This document shows, piece after piece, positions 49,504 through 62,936 of a stretch of 64,000 bases of DNA; the first letter of the stretch is position 1; each line of letters begins with the position of its first letter. The notes under the pieces were generated by a model. It searched no databases and had not been told where the DNA came from. It was given only the letters and a program-made list of their open reading frames with translations. The position numbers and the translations under genes were made by a program. Source of the DNA: Comamonadaceae bacterium (lineage in GTDB: Bacteria; Pseudomonadota; Gammaproteobacteria; Burkholderiales; Burkholderiaceae_C); assembly GCA_027483665.1 (NCBI GenBank), contig JAIXUC010000033.1, positions 62,001-126,000 on the forward strand. The letters are read 5' to 3'.

Positions 49504-50484
49504 TCAGCCGAGGTAATTGCGCAGCACTGCCTGGTTGGCAGCATCTCCTTGCAAGTGGATAGCCCTTTGTCGGGCGTTTTCGCCAAGCGCCATACGCAGG
49601 GCCGAGTTGTCTTGCAAGCCAGTCAGTGCCTGTATGGCCTGCTCCTGCGTCTGGAACAGCACCGCGTCATGCCCATGCTTCAACGAAGAGGCATATCCAC
49701 CGCTCCCGTGCGCCACCAGGGGCAGGCCGCTGGCCATGGCCTCGAATACCACTCGGGCCGATGGCTCGGCCCAAGTGGTGCGATAGAAAAACACGTCCAA
49801 GCTGGCGAGGAAGTCGGCCACCGGCTCTGCCCCCGATGGCAGGCACTCCAGTCCGGGCAACGCGCCCAGCGTTTCGAGCAAGCAAGTTGCACCCATCAGG
49901 CGAACCCTCCAGCCACTGGCCACCAGTTGTCGGTAGAGAGGCACGTCGTGGACATGGTGTTTTTCAAGGACATCTCGGCTGTGCCGCCCGAGTGTGGGGG
50001 CGCGCGTGGGGCGCCGAACAGGTATCGCCAGAAATGGGCTCAGTTCCATCCAGCTGAGCTCGACACGCCCCGGCAGCCCGACAGAGGCCTGCATGGCCGG
50101 AGACACGAACACCAGCTCCGGCTCCAGGCCCGCGACAGCACGTATCTGCGCCATCCGCTCGAACAGGCGCCGGTGGTCTGGCAAGTTGTAATGAAGGGCG
50201 ACGCGGCGCAGACCAGCATCCGCCAACCAAGGGCCCAAGACCACATGCACACCCGTCACAAGCAGCATGCCGCCACGTGGGAACTCGCCGGCCTCTGGGC
50301 GAATACAGCGAACGCCTCGGGCTGCAAAGAGGGGATGCGGCGGCACCGTCGACCAGGCCTGCACAGGTCTGAGCGGCGCAAGGGCCTCGCCCAAGGCCAG
50401 GCGACCCAACTCAGCGCCGGTGAATGGGTCGTCGAACCGGCCCAAGATGTGCAGCGGCTCGGTATGGGGCGGTGCCTTAGTCAT
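49504..50484 (-). CDS. GT4-like glycosyltransferase
   Basis: A 326-residue GT-B glycosyltransferase. The C-terminal half has DVFFYRTTWAEPSARVVFEAMASGLPLVAHGSGG, the donor-binding E-x7-E type motif of GT4. The N-terminal half is poorly conserved. No signal peptide or membrane span is visible. It converges on the FecR gene (9-base gap) and diverges from the TPR-GT41 gene across an 80-base region with a perfect inverted repeat. Donor and acceptor unknown. Confidence 0.75.
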   Translation of the reverse strand: MTKAPPHTEPLHILGRFDDPFTGAELGRLALGEALAPLRPVQAWSTVPPHPLFAARGVRCIRPEAGEFPRGGMLLVTGVHVVLGPWLADAGLRRVALHYNLPDHRRLFERMAQIRAVAGLEPELVFVSPAMQASVGLPGRVELSWMELSPFLAIPVRRPTRAPTLGRHSRDVLEKHHVHDVPLYRQLVASGWRVRLMGATCLLETLGALPGLECLPSGAEPVADFLASLDVFFYRTTWAEPSARVVFEAMASGLPLVAHGSGGYASSLKHGHDAVLFQTQEQAIQALTGLQDNSALRMALGENARQRAIHLQGDAANQAVLRNYLG

Positions 50485-50502
50485 GGTGCGATTATGTGGA
50501 TT

Positions 50503-50526
50503 AGCACCTGTCGGTCAGCAGGTGCT
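50503..50526. repeat. Perfect 8-bp inverted repeat between divergent glycosyltransferase genes
   Basis: AGCACCTG (50503-50510) and CAGGTGCT (50519-50526) with an 8-base spacer lie in the 80-base gap between the GT4 and GT41 genes. It is a candidate operator for both, or a leader hairpin of the GT41 gene. Confidence 0.5.
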
Positions 50527-50564
50527 CGACCATCCGCTGCTGCCGGCCAACCATATAGCGCGCT

Positions 50565-52712
50565 GTGAACACCACTCCCATCGACACCCTGCTGCTGCAA
50601 GCGCAGCAAGCCCTTCAAGCGGGCCAGCCCGAGGCCGCCCTGCCCTTCCTGCAACAAGCCCTGGCGCAGCAGCCGCATCGGCCGGACCTGCGGGTGCAAT
50701 GCGCAGCCATCCTCGGTGTGCTGCAACAGCCGCAAGCGGCCCACCAGTTGATGCTGCAGGCACGAGAGCAGCTTCTTGGCGACGCCGACGGGGCCTGCAA
50801 CCTCGCCATCACCGCAGAGGCCGCCGGCCTGGTGGGCGACGCCATTGAGTGGTACCGACATGCCCTCAGCCTGCAGCCCCAGCACGTGCGGGCCTTGACC
50901 AACCTGTCGGCACTCGCTGCAGCCGCGCACCAATGGCCAGAAGCCGTCACGCTGGCGCAGCAGGCCCGGGCCTTGTCCCCAGGGGATATGGGTTTGTGGC
51001 TCAACGTGTGTGATTTCCTTACCGGCAGCGGTCGGGAAGACGAGGCCCTGGCCAGCATCGAAGAAGCCTGCCATCGCTTTCCCGATGACGAGCGGCTGGC
51101 CATTCGCCGGGTGGTCGCCAGCAGCCTGGCTGGTCGGTGGCAGGAAGGCGAGCGGCTGCTGGCCGGGTTGGGTACTTCAGCGGCCAGACAGCTCGATGCC
51201 ATGCTGCGCGGGCGGGCGCGGCCTGGGCCTGAGTCCAAGGCCAACGTGGCCTGGTACCCCCTGGATCTGCGGGAGCTGTTCTTGGCGCATGTGTTTGAGC
51301 GCCTGCGCCGGGCAGACACCCGACAGGCGGAGCTGGCCGGACGATTGATTGGCGAGTTGCTGGCCGAGTTCAATGCCCAGCCAGGCCCACGCGATTGGCG
51401 CGACGTGCAGTTCCATGCCTTGCAGCTGCCGGTGGACGAGGCGACACAGCGCGGCTTGTGGCACGCCACCATGCTCACGCTGCGCAACCGTGTCGAGGCT
51501 GTGGACATACCGCCAGTGGCCCGCCGTCTGCAGGCCGAGGGCCCGGTCAGGGTGGGCTTGGCCTTACCGCCCTTGCGCGACGAACGCCGCATCGACCACC
51601 TGATTTGCCAACTGAGCCTGCATGACCGCCAACACTTTCGCTTTTTCGTGTACTTGTCCGAACCGCGCCAACGCTTTGCGGCGGCGCAAACGCTGGACGA
51701 TCTGGGCGTGGGCTGCATCGGCATCGACCACTTCAGCGTGGTGGAGGCAGTGCAGCGCATTCGGCTCGACGAGTTGGACGTCTTTGTCGACTGGACCTTC
51801 TACGACCCATCTTGTCGATCAGAAATCTTGAACAGCCGCGTGGCACCCGTGCACATGCGCCACCAAAGTTGGCACCGCCACCAGGCCACAGCCGCAGGTC
51901 CGCAGGTTGTAGCCCCTTGCGAGTACACGGTGGGCGATGCCTTCACGCACCCGGGCACCGAGCCGGCCTCCATTCAGGCGGAGTTTGGCGCCGTGGTGCG
52001 GTTTCCCGGTAGTTGCTGGTTGGCCATGCCACCCTCAGTTCAGCCCGCGCCCCGCAATGCAGCGCGTCGCGCAGCCGTGGGGTTGCCTGAGCAAGCCTGC
52101 GTCATGGCCGCCTGGATGCCGGCTCTCTATATAGATAACGCGAGCTTTGCGGCCTGGTGCCAAGTGCTGAGAGAGCAAGCCCACACCCTGCTGTGGCTGC
52201 CGCCCATGCCCATCGACACCGCGGCCAACCTCAGGCTAAGGGCTCAGGCGCACGGGGTGGCTGCAGAACGCCTGGTATTCGCCCAACCTGCACCACGGCT
52301 GCAACTGCTGACCGACCTTTGCCAGGCCGACCTGTTTGTCGACAGCACCCGCTACAGCGCAAGCGCCGCACTGGCCGACGCGCTGCATCTGGGCCTGCCT
52401 GCGTTGGCCTTTGGCGGCGGGCTCATGCCGTCTCGGTTGGGTGGCAGCCTGCTGCATGCGGCCGGGCTGGGCGATCAGGTGAGCAACAGCATCGAAGACT
52501 ATGCGGCCCGTCTGGGCAGGCTGTGCTCCGATGCATCGGAGCGGCAGCGCCTGTCCGAGCGCTTGCAGCGGTTGCGCAGCGAAGGCGCAACCCCGCTGTT
52601 TCAGCCCGAGCAACAGGTGCGCCACTGGGAGCTGGCCTGGGCCGAGATGGCTCGCCGGCAACGCAGCGGGCTGGCGCACACCGCGTTCGACGTGGAAGCG
52701 CTGAAGCCATGA
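50565..52712 (+). CDS. TPR-GT41 glycosyltransferase (SPINDLY/OGT-like)
   Basis: A 715-residue protein starting with GTG. TPR repeats fill residues 1 to about 160 (EAALPFLQQALAQQPHRPDLRVQC; DAIEWYRHALSLQPQHVRALTN). The C-terminal part (about 290-700) resembles the catalytic lobes of O-GlcNAc transferases and SPINDLY proteins: YFVD-like DLFVDSTRYSASAALADAL, LGLPALAFGG and PSRLGGSLLHAAGLGD. The usual H-x-P-x-Q-x-x-x-G-x-P-x-T-x-G loop is degenerate (RVAPVHMRHQSWHRHQATA), so it may have another donor or be a divergent enzyme. These enzymes often glycosylate proteins such as flagellin or adhesins. The start lacks a clear ribosome site. It overlaps the GT2 gene by 3-4 bases (ATGA). Confidence 0.75.
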   Translation: MNTTPIDTLLLQAQQALQAGQPEAALPFLQQALAQQPHRPDLRVQCAAILGVLQQPQAAHQLMLQAREQLLGDADGACNLAITAEAAGLVGDAIEWYRHALSLQPQHVRALTNLSALAAAAHQWPEAVTLAQQARALSPGDMGLWLNVCDFLTGSGREDEALASIEEACHRFPDDERLAIRRVVASSLAGRWQEGERLLAGLGTSAARQLDAMLRGRARPGPESKANVAWYPLDLRELFLAHVFERLRRADTRQAELAGRLIGELLAEFNAQPGPRDWRDVQFHALQLPVDEATQRGLWHATMLTLRNRVEAVDIPPVARRLQAEGPVRVGLALPPLRDERRIDHLICQLSLHDRQHFRFFVYLSEPRQRFAAAQTLDDLGVGCIGIDHFSVVEAVQRIRLDELDVFVDWTFYDPSCRSEILNSRVAPVHMRHQSWHRHQATAAGPQVVAPCEYTVGDAFTHPGTEPASIQAEFGAVVRFPGSCWLAMPPSVQPAPRNAARRAAVGLPEQACVMAAWMPALYIDNASFAAWCQVLREQAHTLLWLPPMPIDTAANLRLRAQAHGVAAERLVFAQPAPRLQLLTDLCQADLFVDSTRYSASAALADALHLGLPALAFGGGLMPSRLGGSLLHAAGLGDQVSNSIEDYAARLGRLCSDASERQRLSERLQRLRSEGATPLFQPEQQVRHWELAWAEMARRQRSGLAHTAFDVEALKP

Positions 52713-53527
52713 CCGGTACACCGCCCTGGATCACCGCCGTCACAGTGTGCAAAGGCCGCCTGCATCAGCTGCTGCAGGTGTTGCCTGAGCGGCAAGTGGA
52801 CGGCATGCGGCAGATCGTGGTGGACAGCAACTGCCCGGACGGCACGGCCCAGCGGCTGGCAGAGGACTTCCCCTGGGTGGAGGTGGTTCGCCACGACGAT
52901 GCGGGCCGGTTCAACCTGGCGCGTGCGCGCAATGCCGGTGCAGCACTGGCCACCACAGATTGGCTGGCCTTTCTGGATGCAGACGGCCAGGTGCCTAGCT
53001 CTGAATGGTCGCGCTGGAAAGGCTTGGTCCAACCCGACCACCATTTCCGCATGGCAATCCGCCGTTCGTCGCTGTTTGGCTCGGCACTGGTACCCAAGGC
53101 TTTTTTTGTGGCCATTGGAGGCTATGACGACGTGATGGAGGGTTGGGGCGCAGAAGACACCGACCTCTACGCCCGACTTGTTATGGCAGGCTGCGCTGGC
53201 GCTGAGCTGGGACCTCACACAGCCCGCCCAGTTGAACATGACGATGACATGCGCACCGCCCACTACACGGAACCAGACCATCTGCGCAGTCAGCGTCAGA
53301 ACACGCTCTACTCGCAGATCAAGCAGGACCTGCTGCGGCATTTCGGCACGCACCACCTGCCAAGGGAAAGCCGCCAGCGGCTGTATGAACAAGTACAAGC
53401 AGCGTTGGCTTCCAGCCACGATGGCAGTGCTTGGCTCGACCTGAAACTGCCGCCGCCGGCCATGGTGTTGCCAGGCCTGTCGCTGCGCCGGACTTGGCAT
53501 TACGAGCTGGTGCGCAACGACGGGTGA
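52709..53527 (+). CDS. GT2-like glycosyltransferase (Glyco_transf_7C type)
   Basis: A 272-residue GT-A fold glycosyltransferase. The N-terminal ITAVTVCKGRLHQLLQVLP, the metal-binding DADG and the galactosyltransferase-type IGGYDDVMEGWGAEDTDLY are visible. It is cytosolic with no membrane span. Its ATG overlaps the GT41 stop codon, so they are co-translated and probably act on the same acceptor. The target is unknown; a glycoprotein or surface polysaccharide is equally possible. Confidence 0.85.
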   Translation: MTGTPPWITAVTVCKGRLHQLLQVLPERQVDGMRQIVVDSNCPDGTAQRLAEDFPWVEVVRHDDAGRFNLARARNAGAALATTDWLAFLDADGQVPSSEWSRWKGLVQPDHHFRMAIRRSSLFGSALVPKAFFVAIGGYDDVMEGWGAEDTDLYARLVMAGCAGAELGPHTARPVEHDDDMRTAHYTEPDHLRSQRQNTLYSQIKQDLLRHFGTHHLPRESRQRLYEQVQAALASSHDGSAWLDLKLPPPAMVLPGLSLRRTWHYELVRNDG

Positions 53528-53561
53528 GCCACGCAGACTCGGCGCGCTTTGGCGCTGTCGA

Positions 53562-54233
53562 TCAGCCGGGCCGCTCGGCCACGCGCGGGTGCAAACCGAC
53601 CAAAAACGTCTCTGAAGACTTGTCCCTGGAAGCTTTAGGCTTGATGGGTTTGACGACCTTGAAGCAGTCTTTGAACAGCTTCACGATCTGGCTGTAGCCA
53701 CTGCCGTGGAACACCTTGACCACCAGCGCACCCTCGGGCTTGAGGTGTTGCAGCGCAAAGTCCACCGCCACTTCCACCAAATGGGTGATGCGAGCCGCAT
53801 CTGAAGAAGCAATGCCCGAGAGATTGGGGGCCATGTCGGAGACGACGACATCCACCGCAACCCCAGCCAGTGCAGCCTGCAATTGCGCCAACACCGCGTC
53901 TTCGGTGAAGTCACCCTGCATGAACTCCACGCCCTCCACGGGCTCCATGGGCAGGATGTCCAAGGCGAGGATGCGCCCGTCGAGTTGCCCGACCGCAGCG
54001 CCTTGCGGTGCCAGACGACGTCGAACGTACTGGCTCCAGGCACCTGGTGCGCTGCCCAAGTCGACCACCAGCGCGCCGGGGCGAATCAGGCCCAGGCTTT
54101 CATCGATCTCTTTGAGCTTGTAGGCCGCTCTGGCGCGGTAACCCTCTTTCTGCGCCAACTTCACGTAAGGGTCATTGACGTGGTCGTTCAGCCACGATTT
54201 GTTGACCTTCTTGCTTTTTGTTTTGACTTTCAT
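53562..54233 (-). CDS. rlmE: RlmE (FtsJ), 23S rRNA 2'-O-methyltransferase
   Basis: Heat-shock methyltransferase acting on U2552 of 23S rRNA. The 223 residues contain [14 protein letters not shown] (SAM-binding), the catalytic-tetrad lysine near [13 protein letters not shown], the aspartate in VVSDMAPN and the lysine in ALVVKVFHG. The ATG at 54233 follows AGGAC. In most betaproteobacteria ftsH follows directly; here its 3' neighbour is the accessory island. Confidence 0.95.
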   Translation of the reverse strand: MKVKTKSKKVNKSWLNDHVNDPYVKLAQKEGYRARAAYKLKEIDESLGLIRPGALVVDLGSAPGAWSQYVRRRLAPQGAAVGQLDGRILALDILPMEPVEGVEFMQGDFTEDAVLAQLQAALAGVAVDVVVSDMAPNLSGIASSDAARITHLVEVAVDFALQHLKPEGALVVKVFHGSGYSQIVKLFKDCFKVVKPIKPKASRDKSSETFLVGLHPRVAERPG

Positions 54234-54263
54234 TCGGTGTCCTGTGGCGTCGATTGTCGCCTT

Positions 54264-54269
54264 GATAAT
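54264..54269 (+). promoter_or_regulatory. Possible -10 element for yhbY
   Basis: GATAAT at 54264-54269 matches the -10 consensus at five of six positions. It ends 6 bases before the yhbY ATG, so the transcript could begin at or next to the start codon (leaderless). No good -35 is seen at the expected spacing. Confidence 0.3.
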
Positions 54270-54275
54270 CCGTAC

Positions 54276-54749
54276 ATGGCCCAACTGCAACTCACCATCG
54301 CCCAGCGCAAGGAACACCGCGCGCTGGCCCATCACCTGTCACCCGTCGTCATGATCGGCAACGATGGTCTGACACCCGCCGTCATCAAGGAAACGGACGC
54401 CGCGCTCAATTCCCATGGCCTGATCAAAGTGCGCGTGCTGGGCGACGACCGCACGGCACGGGAAGCCATCTACCAGCAATTGGCCAACGATCTGAACGCT
54501 GCGCCAATTCAACACATCGGCAAGCTGTTGGTCCTTTGGCGGCCCAAGCCCGAGAAGGTGCGACATGAAGCTGCAGACCGCATGCCCGGCCCCAAAGACG
54601 TGAAGGTGTTGAAGTACAGCTCGCGCGGCGGCCAACGCCCTGAAGTGAAGACTTTGCGGGTTTTGGGCAATCAACGCCTGACATCGGGCGGCAAGGTCAA
54701 GCGGGCCAAGCCCAAGCTAGTCAGCGCCAAGAAGCGCAGCCAGACCTGA
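54276..54749 (+). CDS. yhbY: YhbY-family (CRM domain) RNA-binding protein
   Basis: A 157-residue protein that binds pre-50S ribosomal particles. The CRM domain (about 1-95) has [19 protein letters not shown] and [13 protein letters not shown], the GxxG-like loop region. A basic C-terminal tail ([14 protein letters not shown]) extends it beyond the usual 95-100 residues. It is divergent from rlmE (42-base gap), a common pairing. Confidence 0.92.
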   Translation: MAQLQLTIAQRKEHRALAHHLSPVVMIGNDGLTPAVIKETDAALNSHGLIKVRVLGDDRTAREAIYQQLANDLNAAPIQHIGKLLVLWRPKPEKVRHEAADRMPGPKDVKVLKYSSRGGQRPEVKTLRVLGNQRLTSGGKVKRAKPKLVSAKKRSQT

Positions 54750-54788
54750 CGGTCTAGAACCCAAACCTCTGGCACGTCCGCTGGCGAC

Positions 54789-55253
54789 TTAACCCGACTG
54801 ACCTGATCGTTGCTCGTTCAGCCTGAGACAAGACCACCAAGTCGCCAAGGCAAACAACCCCTGCGCAGCAAAGAGTGCGGTACCCAAGCCATGCCACAAG
54901 CGCCGGCTTTCGCCCCCCAAGATGCGCGGCGCAACGGCGAACTCTATGAGCAAGGCGCACAGCAGGCCACCCACTGCAGCCATCGATACACCTATGTCCT
55001 TGGGTGCGTGCGACTCACCCGAGCGGCGGGTCAGGAGCAAGAGCACCGCCATGGCACAGGCCACCGAGACCCAGGTTTGCGCTGCAAACAGTCGGGCCGC
55101 CATTTGCCCAGCCTGAGACGGCGTGGGCAAATGCTGAAACAACATCGGGACCACCAAGGCACCCAGCAGCGCCAGAGAACCCCACCAAAGGCCAGCGGCT
55201 GCCATGGCGAGCCGAAGCCTCCAAGGTTTGGCGAGCGTGATCGCTTCGCTCAC
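54789..55253 (-). CDS. DUF4149 inner-membrane protein
   Basis: A 154-residue membrane protein with four hydrophobic segments (about 15-37, 57-72, 88-108, 122-142), typical of the DUF4149 family found next to greA/yhbY in betaproteobacteria. Function is unknown. The start is a GTG at 55253 overlapping the greA stop (GTGA). It is the last gene of the carA-carB-greA run. Confidence 0.85.
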   Translation of the reverse strand: MSEAITLAKPWRLRLAMAAAGLWWGSLALLGALVVPMLFQHLPTPSQAGQMAARLFAAQTWVSVACAMAVLLLLTRRSGESHAPKDIGVSMAAVGGLLCALLIEFAVAPRILGGESRRLWHGLGTALFAAQGLFALATWWSCLRLNEQRSGQSG

Positions 55254-55722
55254 TGGTAGCGAATAGCCACGATCTCATAGCGGCGCACACCGCCCGGGGC
55301 TTGCACTTCGGCGATGTCACCCTCCTCCTTGCCGATCAAAGCCCGTGCGATGGGACTGCTGATGTTCACAAGCCCTTGCTTGATGTCAGCCTCGTCTTCG
55401 CCGACGATTTGATAGGTCACGCTGTCGCCACTGTCGGCGTCTTCGAGCTCGACCGTCGCACCGAACACCACGCGACCATCGGCGTCCAGCGAGGTGGGGT
55501 CGATCACCTGGGCCACCGAGAGCTTGCCTTCAATCTCTTGAATGCGACCCTCGATGAAACCTTGTCGATCTTTGGCCGCTTCGTACTCTGCGTTCTCGCT
55601 CAAGTCGCCTTGTGCGCGGGCTTCGGCAATGGCCTGAATGACGCCAGGGCGGTCCACCGTCTTCAGCCGATGCAGCTCAACTTTGAGTTTTTCGAAGCCA
55701 CGCGCGGTGATGGGAATGGTGC

Positions 55723-55726
<4 letters not shown>
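55250..55726 (-). CDS. greA: GreA transcript cleavage factor
   Basis: Rescues backtracked RNA polymerase. The 158 residues form an N-terminal coiled coil ([23 protein letters not shown], with the acidic tip in [11 protein letters not shown]) and a C-terminal FKBP-like domain ([33 protein letters not shown]). It overlaps carB and the DUF4149 gene by four bases each, so all are probably one transcript. Confidence 0.96.
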
Positions 55727-58969
<3,243 letters not shown>

Positions 58970-58977
<8 letters not shown>

Positions 58978-60157
58978 GGGCAGCGGCGGTCTGCGCTTGA
59001 GTGGACATCAGCGCGGTGAATCGGTCGAACAAATAGGCGATGTCATGCGGACCCGGCGAGGCCTCGGGGTGGCCTTGAAAGCAAAACGCTGGCACGTCGG
59101 TGCGTGCCAAACCTTGCAAGGTGCTGTCGAACAGGCTGACGTGCGTGGCGCGCAGGTTTTTCGGAAGCGACTTGGCGTCTACTGCAAAGCCGTGGTTCTG
59201 GCTGGTGATGCTGACACGACCCGTGTCGAGGTCTTTCACCGGGTGGTTCGCGCCGTGGTGACCAAACTTCATCTTGAAGGTTTTGGCACCACTGGCCAGG
59301 GCCATGATTTGATGACCCAGGCAGATGCCGAACATCGGGATGCGATGGTCCATCAACTCAGCAGCTGCACGGATGGCGTAGTCGCAAGGCTCAGGGTCGC
59401 CAGGGCCGTTGGACAAGAAAACGCCGTCGGGCCGCAGGGCCAACACTTCTTGGGCAGAGGTGGTGGCCGGCACCACGGTCAAACGGCAACCACGCTCGGC
59501 CAGCATGCGCAAGATGTTGCGCTTGACGCCAAAGTCGAAGGCCACCACGTGGTGTTGAAAGGCACTGGGTTTGCCAAAGCCAATGCCCAGACGCCACTCG
59601 CCTTCGCGCCACTCATAGGCTTGCTGGGTGCTGACCACACGGGCCAGATCCAAGCCGGCCATGGAAGGCGCAGCGCGGGCCGCGGCCAAGGCCTGCTCGG
59701 CGTGCTGCGGGTTAAGGGCTTGTCCATCGGACAAGCTCAGGATGCAGGCGTTTTGTGCACCGTGGGTGCGCAGATGGCGGGTGAGCTGGCGCGTGTCCAC
59801 CGCAGCGATGGCGACCGTGCCTTGCTCACGCAGGTAGTCGCTCAAGGATTGGGTTGCACGGAAGTTGGAATGGCGCAGGGGAAGATCTCGGACGATCAAA
59901 CCTGCGGCTTGGACACCAGCAGATTCGGCGTCTTCAGGGTTGACGCCCACGTTGCCGATGTGCGGATAGGTCAGAGTGACCAGTTGTTGGCAGTAGCTGG
60001 GGTCGGTGAGGACTTCTTGGTAGCCGGTCATGGCGGTGTTGAACACCACCTCACCAGAAGTCAAACCCTGCGCACCGATGCCGATACCAGTCATCAAAGT
60101 GCCGTCGGCCAGTGCCAACAGTGCAGGCGGGAAAGGGCCCTTGAGGGTGGAAAGCAC
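58970..60157 (-). CDS. carA: Carbamoyl-phosphate synthase small subunit (glutaminase)
   Basis: Supplies ammonia from glutamine to CarB. The 395 residues include the class I amidotransferase nucleophile in [13 protein letters not shown] and the catalytic histidine in [10 protein letters not shown] choose the GTG at 60157 because GGAG lies seven bases before it and it gives the family N-terminus [18 protein letters not shown]; the longer TTG-initiated frame adds 20 non-homologous residues. The upstream 148 bases carry a possible promoter. Confidence 0.95.
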
Positions 60158-60289
60158 TGGGGTCTCCGAATGGTTGCGGTTCACCCAGGCGAGTTCCAAG
60201 AGGGGTTTCCTGGCCAACGTCTCGCCGACGTTCGATGGAAGGGGGATTTGCTTGACCTGCGCCTGGGCGGTGTCTGCGGGAAGCCGCTC

Positions 60290-60295
60290 AGTATA
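60290..60295 (-). promoter_or_regulatory. Possible -10 for carAB
   Basis: Minus-strand TATACT (plus 60290-60295) matches the -10 consensus at five of six positions and lies about 130 bases before the carA GTG. No good -35 is seen; the region overlaps the end of the upstream methyltransferase gene. A leader of about 125 bases would leave room for pyrimidine-responsive control, but none is recognisable. Confidence 0.3.
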
Positions 60296-60305
60296 GCCCG
60301 CGACC

Positions 60306-61115
60306 TTATTGACTCTGGTCGCTGCGGCGCGCGTGGTAGAGGCAAATCGCAGCGGCTGCAGCCACGTTCAGTGACTCCTCGCCACCGGGCTGCTCGATAC
60401 GCACGCGGCCTGCGGCACGCGCCATCAATTCCGCTGAGACGCCTTGTCCTTCGTGACCCAGAGCCCAAACGCCAGCAGGCTCGAGGCGCTTGCTTTTCAC
60501 CAGCTCGCTCAGAGGCTCTCCGTGGTGCGAACTTGTCACCCATACAGGCAGGCCGAGGGCTTCCAGTGCGTCCAGACCCTGCCCCTCCAGCAGACGCAGC
60601 CCGAAATGGGCACCCATGCCGGCGCGCAAGGTCTTCGGTGCCCATAAGGCGGCCGTGCCTGTCAGTGCCAGCACTTGGGTAAAGCCAAACGCGGCAGCGC
60701 TGCGCAGAATAGAGCCCACGTTGCCCGGGTCTTGTATCCGGTCGAGAACCACCGCGGGCTTCCCCGCCTGAACTGCAGGCGGCGGCGGCGCATCGAAGAC
60801 CATCACCATGTCGGCAGCAGACCCCAAAGCACTCAGGCCTGACCACAGCGCGTCATTCACGACCAACAGCTTTCCTGGCCACTCTGCGCCAAGGTCGTGG
60901 GCGCTGGCCCAAGCCTGAGGCAGTCCAGCGCTCCAAGCCGAAGCCGGCCACAAGCTCAGCGATGGCAACCAAGCGCGCTTTACAGCAGCGGTACACAAAT
61001 GGTCGCCCTCGACCCACAGGCGCCCCTGGCTGCGGTAGGCGGTGCTGTCCTGCGCCAAACGGCGAAGGCTCTTGAGTTGTGCGTTGTCGCGAGATGCGAT
61101 GAACTCAGGCTTCAT
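60306..61115 (-). CDS. SpoU/TrmH-family RNA 2'-O-methyltransferase
   Basis: A 269-residue protein: N-terminal SpoU substrate-binding domain ([24 protein letters not shown]) and C-terminal SPOUT methyltransferase domain with [30 protein letters not shown] and [18 protein letters not shown]. Substrate is probably 23S rRNA or tRNA; RlmB-like enzymes are similar. The ATG at 61115 overlaps the rnhB stop by four bases. rnhB-spoU order after lpxB is typical for the group. Confidence 0.9.
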   Translation of the reverse strand: MKPEFIASRDNAQLKSLRRLAQDSTAYRSQGRLWVEGDHLCTAAVKRAWLPSLSLWPASAWSAGLPQAWASAHDLGAEWPGKLLVVNDALWSGLSALGSAADMVMVFDAPPPPAVQAGKPAVVLDRIQDPGNVGSILRSAAAFGFTQVLALTGTAALWAPKTLRAGMGAHFGLRLLEGQGLDALEALGLPVWVTSSHHGEPLSELVKSKRLEPAGVWALGHEGQGVSAELMARAAGRVRIEQPGGEESLNVAAAAAICLYHARRSDQSQ

Positions 61116-61768
61116 GAGCACGCATCCTTTGGCTGGGCCTGCCTCAAGCCCGCGCTCAGCATTTGGCGCACCGGCGCAAAACTTCTGCGGTGTTCTGAGC
61201 TGGGGCCGTGGGTGAGCAGTGCTGCCAAGTGCGTCGGCGTGCCGTAGCCCTTGTGGACATCAAAACCGTAAACCGGGTGCGCTGCGTGCAGTTGCTGACA
61301 AAGGCGGTCGCGGTGGACTTTGGCAAGGATCGAGGCCGCGGAAATGGCAGCGACCTTGGCGTCGCCGCCCACGATGGCCTCGCTCAGCACGTCAAGTCGC
61401 GGCAAGCGATTGCCATCGACCAAGACTTTGTGTGGCTTCAGACGAAGGCCCGCCACAGCCCTTTGCATGGCCAACAACGTGGCCTGCAAGATGTTCAGGC
61501 TGTCGATCTCTTGCACGCTGGCTTGGGCCACGCTGCAACACAGGGCTTTGGCCCATATCAGCTCGTGCAGGCGTTCGCGTTGTCGCGCAGTCAGCTTCTT
61601 GGAGTCGGCCAATCCAGCGATGGGCTGCAAATCGTCCAGAATCACAGCGGCAGCCACCACAGGCCCAGCCAAGGGGCCACGGCCAGCTTCATCCACACCG
61701 GCCATCAAGCCGGGGCCATCCCAAACCAGGGGCGCTTGAATCCCAACGGGTTTTAGACGCTTCGGCAC
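61112..61768 (-). CDS. rnhB: Ribonuclease HII
   Basis: Removes ribonucleotides from DNA. The 218 residues have the catalytic [36 protein letters not shown] and the acidic residue in VLVDGNRLP. The start is a GTG at 61768 with a strong GGAGGG site, overlapping lpxB by 16 bases; the only ATG later would cut into the active-site strand. Confidence 0.95.
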   Translation of the reverse strand: MPKRLKPVGIQAPLVWDGPGLMAGVDEAGRGPLAGPVVAAAVILDDLQPIAGLADSKKLTARQRERLHELIWAKALCCSVAQASVQEIDSLNILQATLLAMQRAVAGLRLKPHKVLVDGNRLPRLDVLSEAIVGGDAKVAAISAASILAKVHRDRLCQQLHAAHPVYGFDVHKGYGTPTHLAALLTHGPSSEHRRSFAPVRQMLSAGLRQAQPKDACS

Positions 61769-62925
61769 AAGCCCTCCAACACAGGCGCAGCCAGCGCGCA
61801 GGTGTCCCGACGCAACTCGGCGTGCAGGTCAGAGAACCGGCCTTGCAAATCGGCCACGCGCTGGGGGTTGATCAGCCACTCGTGCAGGTCCTTTGCCAAG
61901 GCATCGGGCGTGGCCTCTTCCTGCAAGCGCTCGGGAACCACAAAGGACTGGCACAGGATGTTGGGTAAACCCACCCAAGGCTGAAGCTTCTTGCGCTGGG
62001 TGATCCACCAAGACAGCGCATTCATGTGATAGGCCACCACCATGGGCCGTTTGAACAGCGCTGCTTCTAAAGTCGCGGTGCCGCTGGCCACCAAGACGAT
62101 GTCGCAAGCAGCCAGCACCGCATGCGACTGCCCAGCTACCACCTGCACCCAGGCTTGCATGTTCAAGGTGGCGACCTCTTGCTCAATGAGGCCTTGCAGG
62201 GCGGGCACCGCAGGCAGCACCACCTGCAAACCTGCGTGCCGATCGCGCAGCGCCTGCGCGGCCAGCAAAAAGCGACGCAAGAGATGGGCCACTTCGGCGT
62301 GGCGACTACCGGGCAGAAGCGCAAGCACCGGGCGCTGCGGGTCCAGGCCCAAAGCTTCTCGCGCAGCCGAGCGGTCAGGCACCATCGGGATCACCTGCGC
62401 CAGAGGATGGCCGACGTAGCTGGCTGCCATACCAGCCTGGTGCAGCAGCGCTGGCTCAAAGGGAAACACGCACAGCACATGGTCCACGCTTCGGCGAATC
62501 GCCGCCATGCGCTCGGGTCGCCAAGCCCATACCGCCGGGCAAACATATTGCACCGTCGGTATGCGCGCCGCTTTCAGGCGGGCCGCCAGATCAAGATTGA
62601 AGTCGGGTGCATCCACGCCCAAGAACAGGCTCGGAGGTTCACGCAGCAAACGATCGGCCAATTGGCTTCGGATACCGACGATCTCCACGTAGTGGCGCAT
62701 CACCTCCACGTAGCCGCGAACCGCCAGACGATCACTGGACCACCACGCGTCAAAGCCTTGGGCAATCATGGCTCTGCCGCCAATACCGAAGGCATTGAGC
62801 GCGGGGTGCCGCTGGCGCAGACCCTGCAGCAGCAGTGCCGACAGCAGGTCACCCGAAGCCTCTCCGGCCACCATGGCCAAGCGATCAAGCGCCGCTGCGT
62901 GCTCAGCAGACACGGGCGCAGACAC
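61753..62925 (-). CDS. lpxB: Lipid A disaccharide synthase
   Basis: Joins two acylated glucosamines in lipid A synthesis. The 390 residues include [49 protein letters not shown] and the C-terminal [16 protein letters not shown]. The start is a GTG at 62925 with AAGG upstream; no ATG is available. It follows lpxA by 11 bases. Confidence 0.96.
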   Translation of the reverse strand: MSAPVSAEHAAALDRLAMVAGEASGDLLSALLLQGLRQRHPALNAFGIGGRAMIAQGFDAWWSSDRLAVRGYVEVMRHYVEIVGIRSQLADRLLREPPSLFLGVDAPDFNLDLAARLKAARIPTVQYVCPAVWAWRPERMAAIRRSVDHVLCVFPFEPALLHQAGMAASYVGHPLAQVIPMVPDRSAAREALGLDPQRPVLALLPGSRHAEVAHLLRRFLLAAQALRDRHAGLQVVLPAVPALQGLIEQEVATLNMQAWVQVVAGQSHAVLAACDIVLVASGTATLEAALFKRPMVVAYHMNALSWWITQRKKLQPWVGLPNILCQSFVVPERLQEEATPDALAKDLHEWLINPQRVADLQGRFSDLHAELRRDTCALAAPVLEGLCRSV

Positions 62926-62936
62926 CGCTTTGCGCC

